A DNA stretch of 64,000 nt. It comes from Adiantum capillus-veneris (lineage: Eukaryota > Streptophyta > Polypodiopsida > Polypodiales > Pteridaceae). The stretch spans positions 121,284,891-121,348,890 of the forward strand of contig CM043947.1 of assembly GCA_014529385.2 (NCBI GenBank), written 5' to 3'. A model generated the notes under the pieces. The model was not told the DNA's origin. It saw only the letters and a list, made by a program, of their open reading frames with translations, and searched no databases. A program made the translations under genes and the position numbers. Below are positions 46,008 to 57,606 of the stretch, in pieces (position 1 is the first letter of the stretch; each line of letters starts with the position of its first letter).

Positions 46008-47093
46008 TCACCTCCTTCTGCTTGGCTCGGGATGCTCTCTTCCTTCATTTACCTTCTCTTTCCCCTTCTTTGCTCTAGTTTCACGCTCCGTCTCAGTCTC
46101 TCTTTCACCTTGTACTCTTTTGTTGGCCATAATGTCAACCTCCTGCCTGTCAACACCAATAATGTTAACCCTGGGCATTTCATCGTTACCTGATGGAGCC
46201 GCCCGTGCCTCGTTTTCAACCTCTTGCTGCCCTCTTTGGCCATTAAACTGTGTTTGACCATGACCTCGACCAAAAAGAGGATACATGCTGCCCCTTTCCC
46301 TTGGTGGATGAGGGCAATCTGGAGCATAGTGACCCTCCTCACCAGAATTGTAGCACCTGCCAGGCAATTGCCTAGCTCTGCCTCTTCGAGCCCTTGCTTG
46401 ACCTCTCTCCATAACACTTAAACGTAACTATTGCATTTGATCAGAGAAATCTTGAACTGTACATACCCATTGTTGAGGAACGGTTGCAGCCCCTGGATTG
46501 GGCTGATTCTCCGCTTGAACTTCTTCTCTCGGACTCGAAGTCGGATTGGGAACCATTGCCTCATATCCCAATGCACCTTGCTCGATCTTCTTCTTGATTT
46601 TACGGATTTTAGACCGCGCAATAGCAACTGCCCCGTTGTAATTCTCCGGGCCCTCGAAATCCACCTTTTCACGAACTTTGGGATGTAAACAAGACATAAA
46701 ATGTTTCAATTTAAAGTACTCACCACCATTGACCAACTGCATGGCCACTGAAAAATCTCTCCAGCATTCTTCAAAGAGGGCAAGAAAGATGTTGGATTCC
46801 TCATTCACATCCTACTCCAAATTCTTCAACCTTGCATCCAAGTTGATAGGAGACACCTCTTTTTGAAAGTCTTGCAGAAAACGGGTCCGCAACACTGGCC
46901 ACATAATTCTTGGCTCTCCCTCCAACGCATAGAACCATGTCTTTGCTTTTCCCCGCATTAAGAACGGGATCGTTTGCATCTTGCTAGCTTCATCCGGCAT
47001 ATGCAGTGACAACATATACAACTCGAAATCGGCCATCCACTCCTCCGGATCTCCTTCTCCAGCAAAAATGGGTCCATAACTATGTGCTGCCAT
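46008..47093 (-). pseudogene. gag of F
   Basis: ATG at 47093 (MAAHSYGPIFAGEGDPEEW). One minus-strand frame runs to about 46008 with TAG at 46812-46814, where E reads Gln, and TAG at 46428-46430, where E reads Lys. The gag core contains WMADFELYMLSLHMPDEA and FMSCLHPKVREKV. The knuckle reads CYNSGEEGHYAPDC, so the second Cys of CX2CX4HX4C is Ser. An arginine/glutamate-rich tail leads toward the protease. Confidence 0.8.
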
Positions 47094-47147
47094 CTCTCTT
47101 TGGTGGAAATAACCGCCTTTGATCAACACCAACGAGCAATCAGCTGC

Positions 47148-47165
47148 TCCTCCGTCGGGGCACCA
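47148..47165 (-). promoter_or_regulatory. primer-binding site of F
   Basis: On the minus strand TGGTGCCCCGACGGAGGA, six bases after the LTR end. It differs by one base from the sites of C and E. Confidence 0.7.
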
Positions 47166-47170
47166 GAAGA

Positions 47171-49225
47171 TGGAGAGGGGGAATAAGGAACACACCCAGC
47201 ACACAAACTATTTGCCTCTCTATAGCCCGGGGATTCCACAACACCCCTAACCTCTCAAAAAACACCTTCAAATTGGCTTATTTGCACTAACAACTCTGCT
47301 TTGGAATACAAAACAACTACCTCACACCTTGCAAAAAACACCCACAACACAACAAACACCCAGATTGCTCAACTCACCCTTCCGAATCACAAGACACTCC
47401 TAATTTGCCCTCTCGGTAGCACCTGTCGACGAGCTGCAGGCAACCCTCTGCGAGCTATGACCAATACATGAAGAGCGAGAGAAAAGGAGGGGGATGGGGA
47501 GAAGCAACACACGAGATTGGGGTAAGTGAGTGGTATTATTGCATAGAGAGTAGTACAACCGATGTATGCAGCTTCAATGGAAAGCTTGGCATCACACAAG
47601 CTTCAAGCTTTCACTTACTCACACAGGCAAAAAAAGCCCTTAAATTTTCACATTTACAACCATTTATAGGGGTACCTCTAAGAGTCCCAAAAAAAAGAAA
47701 AAAGGGTGGGTTTCTCTTGCCGTGGCCTTCACTTAGAGCTTCTTTTAGTATTTTATGGCATTGCTAACACTTGGCCTAGTTTGCTTTTGGAAACATTTAC
47801 ATGGTGTGCACATTGGGCTTTGGTCCGGGCTTTGGTCCTTCCATCTTGGCCGCCCGGACTTCCCCTTTCTTGGCCTTGCATTTGGTTTTGTCCACTTGAC
47901 TGCTCTCGGACTCTCCTTCTAGTTCTCCTTGGCATGCTGCTGTGGGACCTCTCCCTTACACGAGGGGGGAGGCAATAGCGATGTCACTATTGCCCCCTCC
48001 TTCCTTCTTTAAAAGTTCAGGGCCCCCTGGGCCGTGGGAACACCCCATGCCGGGCGCCACGTCATCATCGACCTCACACAACGCGGGCGCCACCTGCCGC
48101 CCCGCCTCGCCGGCTATGCCGCTCAAATCCGTCGGCGCCTCCGCCTGGAGCGCCACCACAGCAACGCCCAACGCGGACGCCATAGCTGCCTTCAAGAGAG
48201 TTCCCCTCTCCCTCCCTTCTTGGATACCCATAGTAGTCCACGCTTCCACCTATATACTGTGGCCTCTGCCTTATTCCCTGCGCATATGGGTTTAATACCG
48301 CCACGTGGTAGCTCCCTACAACTTGTACCTCAAGGCCTTCAAAAAACTAAAAATCACCATTATTGCTTTTAACAAAAGCTGCGTTTTTTCCTTTTTTTAG
48401 GACCTGCATTTACCAAGCTCCCATTCTGTGCTCCCACCTTCTATTGCCAAGCTGCAAAGCCCGGGTGAAACTCCATCTTCCCGGATACAATCACCCTCTC
48501 TGTACCTGCACTTTGACTTCTCGGCATCCGCGAATCAGGGCCTTCAAAAATGGAAACAAACATCTGCAACCCGATCCGGTCACATGCTCCCAGTTTTTTG
48601 ACGGCTATATCTCCTCGCTCCGACCTCCGTTTGGCATGCAGTCACTTCTTGCTAGCTCCGTATGGTGTACACTCCACTCTAGAACTTTGTCGAGGCCCAG
48701 AAGATGCCAGATGGCACATTTTCCAATGTGGCCAAGTGGGCTCAGACCCGGCCCCAGGAAAAACTTCAAATGACCATATCTTGCAAACCATGGCTTTGAT
48801 CCGTAATCCAAAAAGACGGGTAGGCTCCATGAATTGATCTGTACACATCTATACCTCAAGCTCCACTTGGACCACCTGTCCCCAGCTGCCCTGTCCGGCA
48901 AGAATCTGCAAACCATTAAAGCTTCATCCTTCAATAACTTGAGCTCTGTAGCTCGGTTTGATGAACCGTCTGGACCTGTTCCTTCATCACTCCAAGCTCT
49001 TCATTCTTGGATCCCAAAACTGCACTTTGCATCTCTTTCACCTGCTACCCCAATTAGCCCCTTGTGTAGTCTTCCTTGGCCTATAAGCCGCATCGTGCAT
49101 ACACTTCCGCTGCTACCTATCATCCCATGAACTTCCTAGCTGCACCATCCCTTTGCCATGCTTCTCCTTGCCTGTATACACCTGCCCATGCCACCTTCTA
49201 GTGTCAACATACTTTGGCTGCACCA
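47171..49225 (-). repeat. full LTR shared by E (3') and F (5')
   Basis: On the minus strand it starts TGGTGCAGCC after E's polypurine tract and ends CTCTCCA before F's primer site, 2,055 bp. It contains an inverted repeat at 47971-47994. It holds a 100-codon open frame that recurs in the other copies, with no known domain. Confidence 0.88.
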
Positions 49226-49243
49226 TCATTGCCCACCCCCCTG
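49226..49243 (-). promoter_or_regulatory. polypurine tract of E
   Basis: Minus strand CAGGGGGGTGGGCAATGA, then the LTR. Element A ends the same way. Confidence 0.8.
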
Positions 49244-49365
49244 TTGAGCATTTATGCTCAACCACAAAAGAGGTTTATTCCACTATAAACTGCAAAACCT
49301 GTCACACACTATGAGAAAAATAAAACCATATGTACAATGTTTTATTGCACCCCATTATCAAACCT

Positions 49366-51951
49366 TCAAGTGGGTTGCCCCACCCCCTGCATAAGAATCT
49401 GATGCACCGTTGGCACTAACTCCCATTCAAAGTAGAGTTTGAGACGAAGACCATTTATCCTGTGTTTAAGAAACCGACCATCCAACCTGACTAGTGCATA
49501 TGTACCATTGGGAAAAACCTGATGAACCTTGTAAGGTCCCGTCCACTTTTTCTTCAACTTCTTCTGAAAGGTGAAGTCAAGATAACTTTCGTATTTCATC
49601 ACTAGATCGCCCTTCTCAATCTGCTTAGCTGGAAAATGTTGGTTGAACTTTGCTACCCTTGTTTCTCGTTGCTTCACATAAAAATCCGCCGCTGCCTCAT
49701 GATCCATCTTCAAAGTTTCGAGACTTGTAATTCTATCCTGCAAAATATCTTGGTGAGTTTTATCAATGCGCCATAGACCTTTGAGAACCCCTAGCTGCAC
49801 ATGCACAGGCAGGACCGCTTCCTTGCCATATACCAACTCGTAAGGAGTGAAGTTAGTTTCCACCTTAAAAGAGGTCTTGTAAGCCCACAAACATTTATCA
49901 AGGTTAGACTCCCACTCTTCAACGTGCAAGTATATATACTTTGTAAGCATCTTGACTATCTTTCCATTCGCACTCTCCACCAAACCATTGCATTGCGGGT
50001 GGTATGGAGATGAGAATCGGTGTTGAATCCCCAATTTGTCCACCAGAGCACTCACCAACTTACTTCTAAATCCCTATCCTTGATCTGATATAAGCACCCA
50101 AGGCACTCCAAAACGACAACATATGCAATCGAATACAAACTGAGCAACAATATGCACATTTACCTCTTTGACTGCTTTAGCTTCGACCCATCGTGTAAGG
50201 TAGTCTATTGCCACTACCACATATTTCTGACCACTCACTGACTTGGGCAATGGACCAATTGCATCCAAACCCCATTTTTCAAAGGCATCATGTGCGATGA
50301 TAGCCCCCTGTTGCTCGGCTACCAGTCGTCTTCCACCCATCACTTGGCATTGATGGCACGTCTTGCACCAATAATGCACATCTCGCACCACAGGAGGCCA
50401 CCAGAACCCACTTCTTAAGATACGAAACAAAACTTGACTCTTACCCTGATGACCACTTTCCTCATAGCATTGCTCCAATACCATGCCAATCTCCTCTTTG
50501 TAGAGGACACGTCGTAGCACCCTATCCCGATCGTGCACCATAAGATCTTCACCAATCAGAGTGAACCTTTTAGCTTTTTGAACAACCCTCCTCTTTTGTA
50601 GCTTGGAAAGCCCGTTGGAACATTGACCTGTATTCAAGAAATCATCAATATCCTTCAAAGTCTCTCTACCTGCATAAATGGTTGGCCCCACATACAAACT
50701 CGACATTTGAGTCTGAACACGACTGCTAGCCAAACGATCTGCTTCTTGGTTTTTTTCTCTTCTCACATGTTTGAACTGCACTGCTTCAAAAAACTTCAAC
50801 AGCTTCTTTATGGAAAAAAACCAATTCTTGAGAGAATCCCTCTTTACCTGCCATTGGCCCAAAAGTTGTTTGATAACCAGTAGAGCATCACCCTTTATTA
50901 CCAACCTCGAAATGCCAAATTCAATGCACTGCTTGAGTCCCAGGTGTAAGGTAAGATATTCTGCTTCATTGTTGGTATGCACCTCCTCCAAGTCGTAAGC
51001 TTTAGAAAAAATGACCGTGCCGTGCGGATCTTGAATAATCACACCTCCACCTGCTTTCTGTGTTACTCGTCTGTAAGCACCATCAAACCACATCGTGAAG
51101 GCCTCTTCCAAATTAGGTTCTTCCTTATCCTCCTCTTGTACCACCCTTGGATAAATTGGCAACTCAACCTCCTTGTTGACCAAAATGTCCGCCAAATGAG
51201 ACCGCCGAGTGTGATCCACTTTGAACTGAAACCCAAACTCTTGAAGTTCGATCACCCACTTCATGATTCGCTTCCCTGGCTTCAAGTGCAGCACCACTTC
51301 AGGCAAAAGATTGTTAGCAGTCAATACATAAAACTTCCGAACGACCAAATATACTTTAAACTTCCTGCATGCAAAGACCAAAGCCATAACCCACTGCTTT
51401 GCCTCCGTATAAGTAGCTTCACTTGGACTTATAACCATGCTTTCGAAATAAATGGGCTTATAGCTTCTTCCTACCTTTTGTAGCAATACTGCTCCAATAG
51501 CCACCGTTCCCACCATCATAGCAATATAAAAAACATCCTCATGATTAGGAGGGTAGACATATTGAGACAACATCCAAAAAAAGCGGGATAAATACTTTAA
51601 CTTATGCACGAAAGAAGCCAATTTTGTTGCACTGGTTGGAGGCTCCATAAGAACCAATGCTTTCACCTTCTTTGGATCTGCTTCAATCCCGTTTTGTGAC
51701 ACCACATGGCCTTGTGCTAGCTTGCACTTCTTTGGATTCAATTGACCTCCTTCTTCATCTAGCCTTTGAAAACACAGCCTTAACTTGGACAAATGCTCTG
51801 CCTTGGAACTATAGCAACCAATATCATCCATAAACACTCTGATGAACTTACCCAAGTAAGGCCCGAACACCTTATTCATCCAATCTTGAAAAGTCGCATA
51901 TGCATTCACCAGTCCAAAAGGAATCCCGCGACGATAGCAAAGCAACCCCAT
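49366..51951 (-). pseudogene. E pol: RT C-terminus, RNases H, integrase
   Basis: Minus-strand frame with one stop (TAG at 50074-50076, inside the integrase ISDQG-x-GF motif). RT has FMDDIG; 36 codons present in F just after LSQYVY are deleted without a shift. The first RNase H lacks its acids (YIAMMVG, LTANNLL). The archaeal-type RNase H has WFDGAY, NNEAEY and KGDALL. Integrase has an HHCC module (EESGHQGK, CKTCHQC), GLDAIGP, ISDQG and GLVESANG, then a C-terminal region of Tat type without a chromodomain. The gene ends about 120 bases before the polypurine tract. Confidence 0.87.
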
Positions 51952-53154
51952 GGAGAAATGAAGTTATTCTTCATCTGATCCTCCAAAGCAATACCGATCT
52001 GAAAATACCCTGAAAACCCATCCATGACAGAATAGCGCTCATGCCCGGCAACCTGGTTTAAAATTTCATCTTGAAAAGGCGAAGGGTAATCGTTCCGCTT
52101 GGTTGCAACATTCAAAGGCTTATAATCTACACATACCCACCACTTTCCATTCTTCTTTGGGGTAATGACAACAGGAGAAACCCACTCAGACTCCTTTATC
52201 GGATAAATAATACTTGCCTCGAGCAACTTGTTGATCTCCTGCCATAGGGCTTCCTTTTGAATATCCCCCAACCTTCTGAGCTTCTGTGCTTTTGGCCTGT
52301 ATCCTTCTTTAAGCAGAATCTGATGCTCCACTCCTCTGGCTCCCCTCAGATCCTTATACTCCATCGCAAATAAGTTAGGGTAAGATGCACACAGGCCCAT
52401 GTAGCCTTCTTTCTCCTGCTTTGTTAAATCGGTTGCTAGCATATCTTCCATCTCTTTGGCTTGCAAACTACAAACAGGAACTTGCATACCTCTCCTTGTA
52501 GTGGTAGAGTCTATTGTGACCCCGAACAAATCTGTATCCAGCTTTAATAAATCCTCATCACTCTCCTCCTCTTCGACACTGGTAGACACTTCATCATAAA
52601 TAGAATCCATCTCGTACTCATAGCTGGTACTGAAATCTTGATTATCTCTACCTGATGAGGGATGAAAATGACTTTCCCTGGTCTTAAGATCCAACACAAT
52701 CTGTCCGCCATTTTCCAGATTCGGCAAGGTAAACACCCCGGTCCCCCAATCTTGTTTGGCCCCAATTGCCAACAACCCTGGCCTCCCCAATATAATTGGA
52801 TAGGCATTCTCACTTGCTTTCATAACAAAAAAATCAATTAAGCATTCAATTCCCATAACCTTTACCTTCACATCTTGTGCCACTCCCAAACAACGAGCCT
52901 TGGCATGATTAGCCATCCTCATTTGCACATTGGACCTGACAACATCTTTAATGCCAATATCCCTCATAGCCGACTCCGTAATAACACAGTTGGGCACCAC
53001 CATCGATGTATGCTTGAACCTGTTTCTTCTTTTCGATCAAAACGTCCACCACCGGAAGCACATCGTTGGACTTCTCACCTTCACAGCTAGATTCTACACC
53101 GTATGTACCTCTCCTCCCACTCGAGGAAGCCTTGTGCTGACACTTGTTGACCAT
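51906..53154 (-). pseudogene. E protease and RT N-terminus
   Basis: Minus strand. The D-G-G motif (52996-53004) is followed by a 2-bp loss compared with F (ACAGTTGG against ACAGACTTGG), shifting the frame inside the protease. ILGRPG, the acidic linker, then RT motifs (VDYKPLNVATKRNDYP, MDGFSGYFQIGIALED) run on until a 1-bp loss at about 51935 shifts into the downstream pol frame. Otherwise better preserved than F. Confidence 0.83.
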
Positions 53155-53393
53155 TGCCTTCTTAACTTAGGGTTCAAAGCAAGCAGCTGCCCAAAAGTGA
53201 TGTTTGCCTTCTGGTTTTGAACATCTCTTACCAAATCATACTCCGGATTTCCGCGTCCCAATTGAAAATTCTTTTGGGTAATTCTCCGTCTTCACTTCCT
53301 TCTGCTTGGCTCGGGCTGCTCTCTTCCTTCATTTACCTTCCCTATCCCCTTCTTTGCTCTAGTTTCACGCTCCGTCTCAGTCTCTCTTTCACC

Positions 53394-54373
53394 TCATACT
53401 CTTTTGTTGGCCATAATGTCAACCTCCTGCCTGTCAACACCAATAATGTTAACCCAGGGCATTTCATCGTTACCTGATGGAGCCACCTGTGCCTCGTTTT
53501 CAACCTCTTGCTGCCCTCTTTGGCCATTAAACTGTGTTTGACCATGACCTCGACCGAAAAGAGGATACATGCCGCCCCTTTCCCTTGGTGGATGAGGGCA
53601 ATCTGGAGCATAGTGACCCTCCTCACAAGAATTGTAGCACCTGCCAGGCAATTGCCTAGCTCTGGCTCTTCCAGCCCTTGCTTGACCTCTCTCCATAACA
53701 CTTAAACGTAACTTTTGCATTTGATCAAGAAATCTTGAGCTGTACATACCCATTGTTGAGGAACGGTTGCAGCCCCTCGATTGGGCTGATTCTCCGCTTG
53801 AACTTCTTCTCTCGGACTCGAAGTCGGATTGGGAACCATTGCCTCATATCCCAATGCACCTTGCTCGATCTTCTTCTTGATTTTACGGCTTTTAGACCGC
53901 GCAATAGCAACTGCCCCGTTGTAATTCTCCGGGCCCTCGAAATCCACCTTTTCACGAACTTTGGGATGTAAACAAGACATAAAATGTTCCAATTTAAAGT
54001 ACTCACCACCATTGACCAACTGCATGGCCACTGAAAAATCTCTCCAGCATTCTTCAAAGCGGGCAAGAAAGATGCTGGATTCCTCATTCACGTCCTGCTT
54101 CAAATTCTTCGACCTTGCATCCATGTCGATAGGAGACACCTCTTTTTGAAAGTCTTGCAGAAAACTCCGCAACGCTGGCCACATAATTCTTGGCTCTCCC
54201 TCCAACGCATAGAACCATGTCTTTGCTTTTCCCCGCATCAAGAACGGGATCGTTTGCATCTTGCTAGCTTCATCCGGCATATGCAGTGACAACATATACA
54301 ACTCGAAATCGGCCATCCACTCCTCCGGATCTCCTTCTCTAGCAAAAATGGGTCCATAACTATGTGCTGCCAT
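53394..54373 (-). pseudogene. gag of E
   Basis: ATG at 54373 (MAAHSYGPIFAREGDPEEW) opens a continuous gag core down to about 53735. There a 2-base difference from F shifts the frame, and the knuckle region (CYNSCEEGHYAPDC) and an Arg/Glu-rich tail continue in another phase. As in F, the knuckle does not have CX2CX4HX4C spacing. Confidence 0.82.
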
Positions 54374-54426
54374 CTCTCTTTGGTGGAAATAACCGCCTTT
54401 GATCAACACCAACGAGCATCAGCTGC

Positions 54427-54444
54427 TCCTCCGTGGGGGCACCA
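54427..54444 (-). promoter_or_regulatory. primer-binding site of E
   Basis: Minus strand TGGTGCCCCCACGGAGGA, identical to the site of element C. Confidence 0.72.
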
Positions 54445-54449
54445 GAAGA

Positions 54450-56511
54450 TGGAGAGGGGGAATAAGGAACACACCCAGCACACAAACTATTTGCCTCTCT
54501 ATAGCCCGAGGATTCCACAACACCCCTAACCTCTCAAAAAACACCTTCAAATTGGCTTATTTGCACTAATAACTCTGCTTTGGAATACAAAACAACTACC
54601 TCACACCTTGCAAAAAACACCCACAACACAACAAACACCCACACTTCTCAACTCACCCTTTCGAATCACAAGACACTCCTGATTTGCCCTCTCAGTAGCA
54701 CCTGTCGACAAACCCTCTGCGAGCTATGACCAATACATGAAGAGCGAGAGAAAAGGAGGGGGATGGGGAGAAGCAACACACGAGATTGGGGTAAGTGAGT
54801 GGTATTTTTGCATAGAGAGTAGTACAACCGATGTATGCAGCTTCAATGGAAGGCTTGGCATCACACAAGCTTCAAGCTTTCACTTACTCACACAGGCAAA
54901 AAAAGCCCTTAAATTTTCACATTTACAACCATTTATAGGGGTACCTCTAAGAGTCCCAAAAAAAAGAAAAAAGGGTGGGTTTCTCTTGCCGTGGCCTTCA
55001 CTTAGAGCTTCTTTTAGTATTTTATGGCATTGCTAACACTTGGCCTAGTTTGCTTGGAAACATCTACATGGTGTGCACGTTGGGCTTTGGTCCTTCCATC
55101 TTGGCCGCCCGGACTTCCCCTTTCTTGGCCTTGCATTTGGCTTTGTCCACTTGATTGCTCTCGGACTCTCCTTCTAGTTCTCCTTGGCATGCTGCTGTGG
55201 GACCTCTCCCTTACACGAGGGGGGGAGGCAATAGCGATGTCGCTATTGCCCCCTACTTCCTTCTTTAAAATTTCAGGGCCCCCTGGGCCGTGGGAACACC
55301 CCATGCCGGGCGCCTCGTCATCATCAACCTCACACAACGCGGGCGCCACCTGCCGCCCCGCCTAGCCGGCTACGCCGCTCAAAACCACCGGCGCCTCCGC
55401 CTGCGGCGCCACCACAACAGCACCCAACGCGGACGCCATAGCTGCTCCCAAGAGAGTTCCCCTCTCCCTCCCTTCTTGGATACCCATAGTAGTCCATGCT
55501 TCCACCTATATATTGTGGCCTCCGCCTTATTCCACCTATATACTGTGGCCTCCGCCTTATTCAGTGCGCATATGGGTTTAATACCGCCACGTGGCAGCTC
55601 CCTACAACTTGTACCTCAAGGCCTTCAAAAAACTATAAATCACCATTATTGCTTTTAACAAAAGCTGCCTTTTTTGCTTTTTTTAGGACCTGCCTTTACC
55701 AAGCTCCCATTCTGTGCTCCCACCTTCTATTGCCAAGCTGCAAAGCCTGGGTGAAACTCCATCTTCCCGGATACAATCACCCTCTCTGTACCTGCACTTT
55801 GACTTCTCGGCATCCGCGAATCAGGGCCTTCAAAAATGGAAACAAACATCTACAACCCGATCCAGTCAAATGCTCCCAGTTTTTCGAGGGCTATATCTCC
55901 TCGCTCTAACCTCCGTTTGGCATGCAGTCACTTCCTGCTAGCTCCGTATGGTGTAAACTCCACTCTAGAACTTTGTCAAGGCCCAGAAGATTCCAGATGG
56001 CACATTTTCCAATGTGGCCAAGTGGGCTCAGACCCGGCCCCAGGAAAAACCTCAAATGACCATATCTTGCAAACCGTGGCTTTGATCCGCAATCCGAAAA
56101 GATGGGTAGGCTCCATGAATTGAGCTCTACACATCTATACCTCAAGCTCCACTTGGACCACCTGTCCCCAGTTGCCCTGTCCGACAAGAAACTGCAAACC
56201 ATTAAAGCTTCAACCTTCAATAACTTGAGCTCTGTAGCTCGGTTTGATGAACCGTCTGGACCTGTTCCTTTATCACTCCAAGCTCTTAATTCCTGGATCC
56301 CAAAACTGCACTTTGCATCTCTTTCACCTGCTACCCCAATTAGCCCCTTGTGTAGTCTTCCTTGGCCTATAAGCCGCATCGTGCATACACTTCCGCTGCT
56401 ACATGTCATCCCATGAACTTCCTAGCTGCACCATCCCTTTGCCATGCTTCTCCTTGCCTGTATACACCTGACCATGCCACCTTCTAGCATCGACATACTT
56501 TGGCCGCACCA
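54450..56511 (-). repeat. 5' LTR of E
   Basis: 2,062 bp, minus-strand start TGGTGCGGCC, end CTCTCCA. It carries the inverted repeat 55227-55250 and a local 33-bp tandem duplication near 55497-55562. The part from about 56258 is mirrored at the right end of the window. Confidence 0.88.
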
Positions 56512-56515
56512 ACGG

Positions 56516-56862
56516 TCTGGCTTTGCGAATTCGACCCACGAACTACATTTGGTGATTCGGTGAGCATATGTTGTCTGTTTTCGCATTTCAGCATATCCAC
56601 ACATTTGCATTGAGTAGAGCTACACATTAGGCACTTTAGTTTTCAGAAATGACGACCTACAATTTTCGACCACACATCCTACGTTATTTGGCACCAGGTG
56701 TTTAGGTTTGGGATTTTGGTTCATGGACCGTAGGGAGAGCAACGTATTGGTGTTAATAGAGTCTCCTTCAAGTTCTGTGGCGTTTCGAGAACGTTTGATG
56801 GGTATTTGGCTCTTGAAAGCATTGTAGGAAATCTCCTCTTATGCACTCTTGAAGGCTATAGC
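56516..56862. other. flank of the E/F array; possible LTR end and primer site
   Basis: 56516-56547 may complete the D LTR. TTTGGTGATTCGGTGAGC at 56548-56565 looks like a gypsy primer-binding site on the plus strand, but the gag that follows is antisense to it, so no intact element starts here. No gene is seen in this stretch. Confidence 0.35.
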
Positions 56863-57606
56863 TTAGACATTGGGTAGAGACCTCTGTAGTAAGTAGGAAG
56901 TAGGAAGTAGCTTAGACATCGGGTAGAGACCTCTGTAGGAATTAGTCTCGAGAGTCGGTCGAGTGTAGGTTGACATCCTATGCTTGCTTCCACGCGCCTG
57001 CGGATCAAGCTTCGTCCTTAGCTGACAAATCTTGTTAGGTGAGTTCTCATTGTGCTGACGTCCGTCGCGGCGTACCCGCCAACATTGGGCAATCAAATGA
57101 TCTATTCCACATCGATTACACATGAGTATTGGCATTGTAGACATGCTCTCTTGATTGGTTTGCATTAGTGTGGTGTTCTTTTGTAGCCTAATAGGACACT
57201 TGGCTACACAATGTGGACCTCCACACTCATAGCATTGAAGAGGTGGTCTCTTAGGAATGTAATTGATATTTTGGCCTCTTGCTGCAAGAGCAGCTACTTG
57301 ATATACAGGTTTGACTTGTCCCCAATATTCCTCCATGTAGTATTGTGGAATTTCTTCAAGCACATCCATCCCATAGGCAATATTAGGATCTAGATCTTCC
57401 TTACAGCCTTCCAAACAAGAAATAGATGACTCACAACCCACTTGATTCACAAAAGTGATTCTCGGATGTGGTGGTTGCGATCCTAGCACTAGAGGTGGTA
57501 AGGGTGTTGTTTGAACAACATTTTGGGCTCTAGGGACCATGTGTTGTGATGTTTGTTCAAGAGGTGGGGTGGCATCAATGCACGCACTGGAGGTGTGTCT
57601 ACCCAT
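56863..57606 (-). pseudogene. G gag C-terminus with zinc knuckles 3 and 4
   Basis: Minus-strand frame with CYECGGPHCVAKC and CNRCGIDHLIAQC, both CX2CX3HX4C, preceded by a linker with YGMDVLEEIPQYYMEEYWGQ. After the knuckles come Arg-rich residues and a short repeat (YRGLYPMSKLLPTSY), matching a tandem duplication at 56876-56940. RNA-binding nucleocapsid part by family knowledge. No protease follows in this window. Confidence 0.65.

Larger units (their letters stand above)
42385..56511 (-). mobile_element. Tat-like array LTR-F-LTR-E-LTR
   Basis: Three LTRs of one family (42385-43401 partial, 47171-49225, 54450-56511) alternate with two minus-strand internal regions: F (43402-47170, lacking integrase) and E (49226-54449). 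The outer flanks are both ACGG (42381-42384 and 56512-56515). The shared middle LTR and the single pair of target copies fit unequal recombination between elements, or within one, after a single insertion. Gag-pol is homologous to element A. Confidence 0.85.

Noticed and set aside
54737-55036. 100-codon open frame inside the E-type LTR, repeated at 47468 and within 42542-42997
   Set aside because: It lies in an LTR, has no recognisable domain, and its conservation is explained by LTR homology.
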